From Holdemanella hominis (GTDB lineage Bacteria > Bacillota_I > Bacilli_A > Erysipelotrichales > Erysipelotrichaceae), in assembly GCF_014306155.1 (NCBI RefSeq), contig NZ_JACRWH010000035.1, positions 1 to 22,166 of the forward strand: a DNA stretch of 22,166 nt, given 5' to 3'. A program made the position numbers and the translations under genes. Below the pieces are notes generated by a model. That model was not told the DNA's origin. It made no database searches and saw nothing but the letters and a program-made list of their open reading frames with translations. Positions 18,568 through 22,166 of this stretch are shown here, one piece after another (within the stretch, counting starts at the first letter, position 1; every line of letters begins with the position of its first letter).

Positions 18568-20430
18568 ATGAAGTTACAATTAAGTAATATACAAAAGTCA
18601 TTTGGAGCAAAAACAGTTTTGGCAGGTGCTAACTTTCAAGTGCGTGATAATGAAAAGATTGCGTTGGTTGGTCGTAATGGCTGTGGAAAAACAACATTGA
18701 TGAAAACTATATGTGGACTGGAACACTATGATTCGGGTTCTCGTATGGTTTTAAATGGTACAAATGTTGGGTATTTGGCACAGATTACTTTTGTGGACGA
18801 AGAAAAGACAGTGTATGAAGAACTTTTAACGGCTTTTGACAAGGTTCGAGAATTGGAAAAGCAGTTAAATGCTCAGGCAGAAGTACTTAAAACGGATTCA
18901 AGTGAGAAGCAACTTGAAAAGTATGATGCATTGCAGACACGTTTTGAGGCATTGAATGGATATCAATACGAGGTGGAATTAAAGAATGTGTTTTTTCATT
19001 TTCAGTTTGATGAAAGTGATTTAAATAAAAAATTGTGTGAATTTAGTTCTGGACAAAAAACGAGAATTGCGCTGGTTAAACTGTTATTGACAAAACCAGA
19101 TATCTTATTATTGGATGAACCGACAAACCATTTGGATATTGCAGCTATTGAATGGCTTGAAAATTATGTGAAGCATTATCCTTTCGCGGTTGTTTTAGTG
19201 AGTCACGACCGAATGTTCTTGGATCATGTTGTAGATGAAATCGTGGAAATTGAGTTTGGTAAAACTCAAAGATATGTGGGGGATTACTCGCATTATTTGA
19301 AGGCAAAAGATGAATATCTAAAAAAGAATCATGAAGCGTATATTCGTCAGCAACAAGAGATTCATCGTTTAGAAGATTTGATTGAAAAATTCCGCTATAA
19401 AAAGAATAAGGCCGCTTTTGCTAAGAGTAAGCAGAAATATTTAGATCGCATGGATAGAATTGAAGATAGTACTTCAGATACAAGTCAGATGAAGGCTGTG
19501 TTTACTTGCGCAAGAAAAGGTGGTAAGCAGGTTCTTGAAGTGGAAGATTTACAGGTTGGTTATGATAAAGTGCTGTCTGATGTTTCTTTTCAATTATTGC
19601 AAGGACAAAGAATGGCTATCGTTGGTCCTAATGGAATAGGTAAATCAACTTTGATCAGGACTTTGGTGAAAGAACTGCCTGCGATATCAGGTAGCTTTAA
19701 ATTTGGCCATCAAATTGATGTAGGGTATTTCAATCAGGAAAGTGCTCAGATGAAGTCGAATAAGAATGTATTGGATGAATTGTGGGATATGGATCCGGAT
19801 GCAACACAAACACAGATTCGTAATACGTTAGCAAGTTTCCTTTTTACACAGGATGAAGTTTTTAAAGAAGTGAATGATTTGTCGGGTGGAGAAAGAGTTC
19901 GATTGGCTTTGGCAAAATTAATGTTAGAGCATGATAATGTTTTATTATTGGATGAACCTACAAACCACTTAGATATTCCGGCGAAAGAAGCTTTGGAATC
20001 CGCTTTAGAAAAATATGATGGAACGATTCTATTTGTATCGCATGACCGTATGTTTTTAAAAAAGATGGCTACACGTGTACTAGAAATGGGTTCAATCAGT
20101 AAAGTGTATGATTTGAATTACGAAGAGTACTTAGAAAAAAAGGCAAGTAATGAACTTGTGGAATCGGTTGCCAAGGTCGAAAAAGAAGCGAAGCCACAAA
20201 CGGTATCTTTCACGGATTTAAAAGCAATTAAGAATCGTGTCGCAAAACTAGAAGTGCTTTTAGAGGAAGCAGAACAAGATTTAGAGGCAATGCGAGAATT
20301 GAGATATGAACCAGAATATTACCAAGATTATCGTAAGATGGAAGAGTTAGATGCGAAAATAGATGATAAACACAACGAAATTGCTGCATTGATGCAAGAG
20401 TGGGAAGAAAAAATGGCTATGTTGGAATAG
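18568..20430 (+). CDS. ABC-F family ATPase (YdiF/Uup-like)
   Basis: A 620-aa protein with two ABC domains and no membrane part. The first has Walker A GRNGCGKTT (residues 35-43), signature SSGQKTR and Walker B LLLDEPTNHLD. An ABC-F linker (about 235-310, rich in K/E/Q) follows. The second has GPNGIGKST, LSGGERVRLA and again LLLDEPTNHLD. A C-terminal coiled coil (about 550-620) is present. ABC-F proteins act on the ribosome, relieving stalling or giving antibiotic protection; length and coiled-coil tail suggest the housekeeping YdiF/Uup-like group rather than a resistance factor. It starts 9 bp after the amidase-like gene and probably shares its transcript. Confidence 0.9.
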   Translation: MKLQLSNIQKSFGAKTVLAGANFQVRDNEKIALVGRNGCGKTTLMKTICGLEHYDSGSRMVLNGTNVGYLAQITFVDEEKTVYEELLTAFDKVRELEKQLNAQAEVLKTDSSEKQLEKYDALQTRFEALNGYQYEVELKNVFFHFQFDESDLNKKLCEFSSGQKTRIALVKLLLTKPDILLLDEPTNHLDIAAIEWLENYVKHYPFAVVLVSHDRMFLDHVVDEIVEIEFGKTQRYVGDYSHYLKAKDEYLKKNHEAYIRQQQEIHRLEDLIEKFRYKKNKAAFAKSKQKYLDRMDRIEDSTSDTSQMKAVFTCARKGGKQVLEVEDLQVGYDKVLSDVSFQLLQGQRMAIVGPNGIGKSTLIRTLVKELPAISGSFKFGHQIDVGYFNQESAQMKSNKNVLDELWDMDPDATQTQIRNTLASFLFTQDEVFKEVNDLSGGERVRLALAKLMLEHDNVLLLDEPTNHLDIPAKEALESALEKYDGTILFVSHDRMFLKKMATRVLEMGSISKVYDLNYEEYLEKKASNELVESVAKVEKEAKPQTVSFTDLKAIKNRVAKLEVLLEEAEQDLEAMRELRYEPEYYQDYRKMEELDAKIDDKHNEIAALMQEWEEKMAMLE

Positions 20431-20453
20431 AGTGTCAATTCGGCACTCTTTTT
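20430..20453 (+). terminator. Terminator after the ABC-F gene
   Basis: GAGTGT (20430-20435) pairs with GCACTC (20443-20448), followed by TTTTTT. Confidence 0.8.
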
Positions 20454-20464
20454 TGAAAAAATAG

Positions 20465-20493
20465 TTGCATTTAAAAATATGCTGTGGTAATAT
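20465..20493 (+). promoter_or_regulatory. tRNA-Lys promoter
   Basis: TTGCAT (20465-20470), 17 bp, TAATAT (20488-20493) with TGG before it (extended -10). Confidence 0.65.
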
Positions 20494-20511
20494 AAATGGG
20501 CACTGATAAAT

Positions 20512-20587
20512 GGACTCTTAGCTCAGCTGGCAGAGCAACTGACTCTTAATCAGTGGGTCTGGGGTTCGAATCCCCAAGAGTCCACCA
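20512..20587 (+). tRNA. tRNA-Lys(CTT), CCA encoded
   Basis: A full cloverleaf: acceptor GGACTCT with AGAGTCC, D arm GCTC..GAGC, anticodon stem ACTGA with TCAGT around loop CTCTTAA (anticodon CTT), T arm TGGGG-TTCGAAT-CCCCA, discriminator A and genomic CCA at 20585-20587. It reads AAG codons. It is a single gene with its own promoter and terminator; no integration repeat is seen at its 3' end. Confidence 0.95.
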
Positions 20588-20598
20588 TTTATGTGTTT

Positions 20599-20626
20599 AA
20601 GTCGATTTACTCGGCTTTATTTTTTT
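20599..20626 (+). terminator. tRNA-Lys terminator
   Basis: AAGTCGA (20599-20605) pairs with TCGGCTT (20611-20617), with one G-T pair, followed by TATTTTTTT. Confidence 0.8.
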
Positions 20627-20637
20627 GAAAAAAGATA

Positions 20638-20666
20638 TTGAATAAACCATATGTGTGTGGTATTAT
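20638..20666 (+). promoter_or_regulatory. Promoter of infC-rpmI-rplT
   Basis: TTGAAT (20638-20643), 17 bp, TATTAT (20661-20666) preceded by TGG (extended -10). Confidence 0.7.
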
Positions 20667-20800
20667 CAATGAGTAAAAGAAATGGAAAGATAGAAGCACC
20701 CCTTCTCACCTGATGTCTAAGAGACATAGGTTCACGGCCAATTCAGTTTGAATTCGTTTAAAAAGAGTGATGGGTGTGGAATGCACCCATTTTCTTTTTG
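20667..20800 (+). promoter_or_regulatory. infC operon leader (L20-leader type) with attenuator
   Basis: After the promoter, a conserved-looking leader contains GAAGCACCCCTTCTCACC (about 20693-20710), then TGATGTC and GACATAGG forming a stem. It ends in a terminator: ATGGGTGT (20770-20777) with GCACCCAT (20783-20790), then TTTCTTTTT. In Bacillus, free L20 protein binds the corresponding leader by mimicry of its rRNA site and favours termination. The same feedback is expected here; details of the antiterminated fold were not solved. Confidence 0.7.
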
Positions 20801-20815
20801 GAAAAATGAAGAAGG

Positions 20816-21367
20816 ATGGTGTCGAATATCAATAATAGAAAAGTTGCCCCAAATAATGTAAACGATGATTTGTTTAACGAAAAGATTCCGTTTAGAGAAG
20901 TTCTTGTCATCAATGCGGATGGAGAACAATTGGGAGTTATGTCAAAAAAAGAAGCATTGGACATTGCATACAAACAAAATTTAGATTTGTTGTGTGTAGC
21001 ACCCAAGGCGCGTCCGGCCGTGTGTAAAGTTTTAGACTATGGTCGTTATCATTTCGAACAACAGAAAAAAGCAAAAGAAGCTAAGCGTAAGCAACATGTT
21101 GTTGAAGTTAAATCTTTGCGTTTATCGCCGATTATCGATACACACGATTTTGAAACAAAAGTTCGTCAGACGTCAAAATGGATCGAAGCGGGTATGAAAG
21201 TAAAGATTGATATGCGATTCCGTGGTCGTTTGATCACTCGCTTGGAAGTTGGTCGTAAGATCATGAATGACTTCATCGAAGCTATGGATGAAGTAGCTAT
21301 CGTTGAGAAAAAACCTTCAATGGAAGGTAATACGATGTCAACAGTGTTGGCACCTAAAAAGAAGTAA
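20816..21367 (+). CDS. infC: Translation initiation factor IF-3
   Basis: About 180 aa, normal length. The N-terminal domain (NEKIPFREVLVINADGEQLG then LDLLCVAPKARPAVCKVLDY) and the C-terminal domain (VKSLRLSPIIDTHDFETK then KVKIDMRFRGRLITRLEVG) are complete. It binds the 30S subunit and controls start-codon choice. The start is uncertain. ATG 20816 abuts the purine tract AAGAAGG with no spacing. The in-frame ATC at 20828 is better spaced from AAGGATGGTG and would fit the family's known use of rare start codons for autoregulation. It is the first gene of a ribosomal operon. Confidence 0.93.
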   Translation: MVSNINNRKVAPNNVNDDLFNEKIPFREVLVINADGEQLGVMSKKEALDIAYKQNLDLLCVAPKARPAVCKVLDYGRYHFEQQKKAKEAKRKQHVVEVKSLRLSPIIDTHDFETKVRQTSKWIEAGMKVKIDMRFRGRLITRLEVGRKIMNDFIEAMDEVAIVEKKPSMEGNTMSTVLAPKKK

Positions 21368-21380
21368 GGAGGACTAGACT

Positions 21381-21575
21381 ATGCCTAAAATGAAGAGTCA
21401 CAGAGGATTAGCAAAACGTGTAAAAAAGACAGGTTCTGGAAAATTAAAGAGATCTCACGCTTATACATCTCACCGTTTCCATGGAAAGACTAAGAAACAA
21501 CGTCGTCACTTAGCTAAACCAGGTACTGTACATGCTACAGATTACAAACGTATTAAGGAAATGTTAGTTAAGTAA
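21381..21575 (+). CDS. rpmI: 50S ribosomal protein L35
   Basis: A 64-aa, highly basic protein: MPKMKSHRGLAKRVKKTGSG at the start, then the RSHAYTSHRFHGKTKKQRRH segment typical of L35. GGAGG precedes the ATG. It lies 13 bp after infC and 18 bp before rplT in the conserved order. Confidence 0.95.
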   Translation: MPKMKSHRGLAKRVKKTGSGKLKRSHAYTSHRFHGKTKKQRRHLAKPGTVHATDYKRIKEMLVK

Positions 21576-21593
21576 TTAAGGAGGATATAAAGA

Positions 21594-21953
21594 ATGGCAA
21601 GAGTTAAAGGTGGAACAGTTTCACGCGCTCGTAGAAAAAAAGTGTTGAAACTTGCCAAAGGATACTTTGGATCAAAACATACATTATACAAAACTGCAAA
21701 TGAGCAGGTAATGCATTCATTCAGATATGCATACAACGACCGTCGTAAGTTAAAAGGAAACATGCGTAAAATCTGGATTACACGTATTAATGCAGCTGCA
21801 CGTATGAATGACTTATCATACTCTCGTTTAATGCACGGATTAAAATTAGCTAATATTGCGATCAACCGTAAAATGTTAAGTGAAATGGCTATTCACGATG
21901 CTGAAGGCTTCACTAAACTTTGCGAAGAAGCAAAAGCAGCTTTAAATGCATAA
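21594..21953 (+). CDS. rplT: 50S ribosomal protein L20
   Basis: A 119-aa protein of standard length: MARVKGGTVSRARRKKVLKL start, LAKGYFGSKHTLYKTANEQV basic helix, DRRKLKGNMRKIWITRINAA and the globular C terminus ending CEEAKAALNA. It is needed early in 50S assembly and, in Bacillus, represses its own operon through the leader RNA. AAGGAGG precedes the ATG. Confidence 0.95.
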   Translation: MARVKGGTVSRARRKKVLKLAKGYFGSKHTLYKTANEQVMHSFRYAYNDRRKLKGNMRKIWITRINAAARMNDLSYSRLMHGLKLANIAINRKMLSEMAIHDAEGFTKLCEEAKAALNA

Positions 21954-21955
21954 TT

Positions 21956-21980
21956 AAACTGTCGTATGACAGTTTTTTTT
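21956..21980 (+). terminator. Terminator of infC-rpmI-rplT
   Basis: AAACTGTC (21956-21963), loop GTAT, GACAGTTT (21968-21975), then a T run. Confidence 0.88.
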
Positions 21981-22068
21981 GTATATTAAGATTTTGGTTT
22001 CGGAACAGGGAAATGCGGTATGTGAAAAACTGTCGAATTGTCACAAATTGTTGATTATGAGGAACGAC

Positions 22069-22090
22069 AAAAAGGACTATCGTAATAGCC
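22069..22090 (-). terminator. Probable terminator of the partial leftward gene
   Basis: On the minus strand, GGCTAT-TACG-ATAGTCC forms a 6-bp stem with one bulge, followed by five T. It lies about 30 bp past the stop at 22122. The stretch between 21981 and 22068 shows no gene. Confidence 0.45.
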
Positions 22091-22121
22091 AACATTTTGC
22101 ATTTGCCTTTTAGTTGCTGAA

Positions 22122-22166
22122 TTATTTTTTTACAATCATCTTATGATCACATTCAGGGCAGTGCAT
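22122..22166 (-). CDS. 3' end of a gene ending in a zinc-ribbon-like motif (partial)
   Basis: The frame entering from the right edge reads MHCPECDHKMIVKK and stops at TAA (22122-22124). The CPEC knuckle followed by HKMIV is typical of a C-terminal zinc ribbon. The body of the gene lies outside the window, so neither its start nor its function can be told; the terminal ATG triplet may be internal. Confidence 0.45.
   Translation of the reverse strand: MHCPECDHKMIVKK

Noticed and set aside
20512..20587. tRNA-Lys as a second integration hot spot
   Set aside because: There is no integrase gene nearby and no repeat of the tRNA 3' end in the window.
22028..22055. Rex-like or other operator around TTGTCACAAATTG
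   Set aside because: It does not fit TTGTTAA-N4-TTAACAA in either register and has no promoter context.
21542..22095. Leftward frames across rplT and its terminator
   Set aside because: They overlap L20 coding sequence and a strong terminator and have no recognisable domain.

Overview
The window is low-GC Gram-positive chromosome. Gene order and content (rapZ-yvcK-whiA, rex, a T-box-controlled asnS, infC-rpmI-rplT with a leader) point to Firmicutes, probably the Erysipelotrichia; that lineage call is inference from protein character, since no search was possible.

Regions. (1) 1-4450: a membrane protein, a hotdog thioesterase behind a Rex-type operator, a DUF4015-like putative glycoside hydrolase, a VanZ-like protein and a HAD-family protein. 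(2) 4435-6289 and 11743-14893: what was probably one long operon, rapZ-yvcK-whiA-lipoprotein-NusG_II protein-Gx transporter-TSCPD protein-membrane protein, in which nearly all junctions overlap. (3) 6279-11760: a 5.45-kb integrated element splitting that operon between yvcK and whiA. It is bounded by 31-bp perfect direct repeats covering the yvcK stop and the whiA start, so both host genes stay intact. (4) 14942-22166: rex, T-box-asnS, an amidase-like envelope protein, an ABC-F ATPase, tRNA-Lys(CTT), the infC-rpmI-rplT operon, and the 3' end of a zinc-ribbon gene.

The element resembles a miniature phage satellite (PICI-like). Rightward genes are an XRE-type repressor and a tyrosine integrase. 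Leftward genes, divergent from the repressor, are a small HTH protein, an excisionase-like HTH protein, a winged-helix-like protein, a DUF6291 protein, an ADP-ribosyltransferase-like protein, a terminase-small-subunit-like protein that appears to start at ATA, a coiled-coil protein and a small ORF. No capsid, portal, lysis or recognisable replicase gene is present.

The strongest new signal lies between the repressor and integrase genes. On the minus strand there is a consensus-like promoter with extended -10, an 8-bp stem-loop starting at about +1, and an intrinsic terminator with six T: a complete gene for an antisense RNA of about 63 nt. Its 5' stem-loop is perfectly complementary over 28 nt to codons 2-11 of the winged-helix-like gene 1.4 kb away. 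The same RNA is also antisense, in cis, to the integrase leader. I propose that one small RNA couples control of excision/integration to control of the element's leftward operon. This is inference; the promoter, stem-loop, terminator and 28-nt match are read directly from the sequence.
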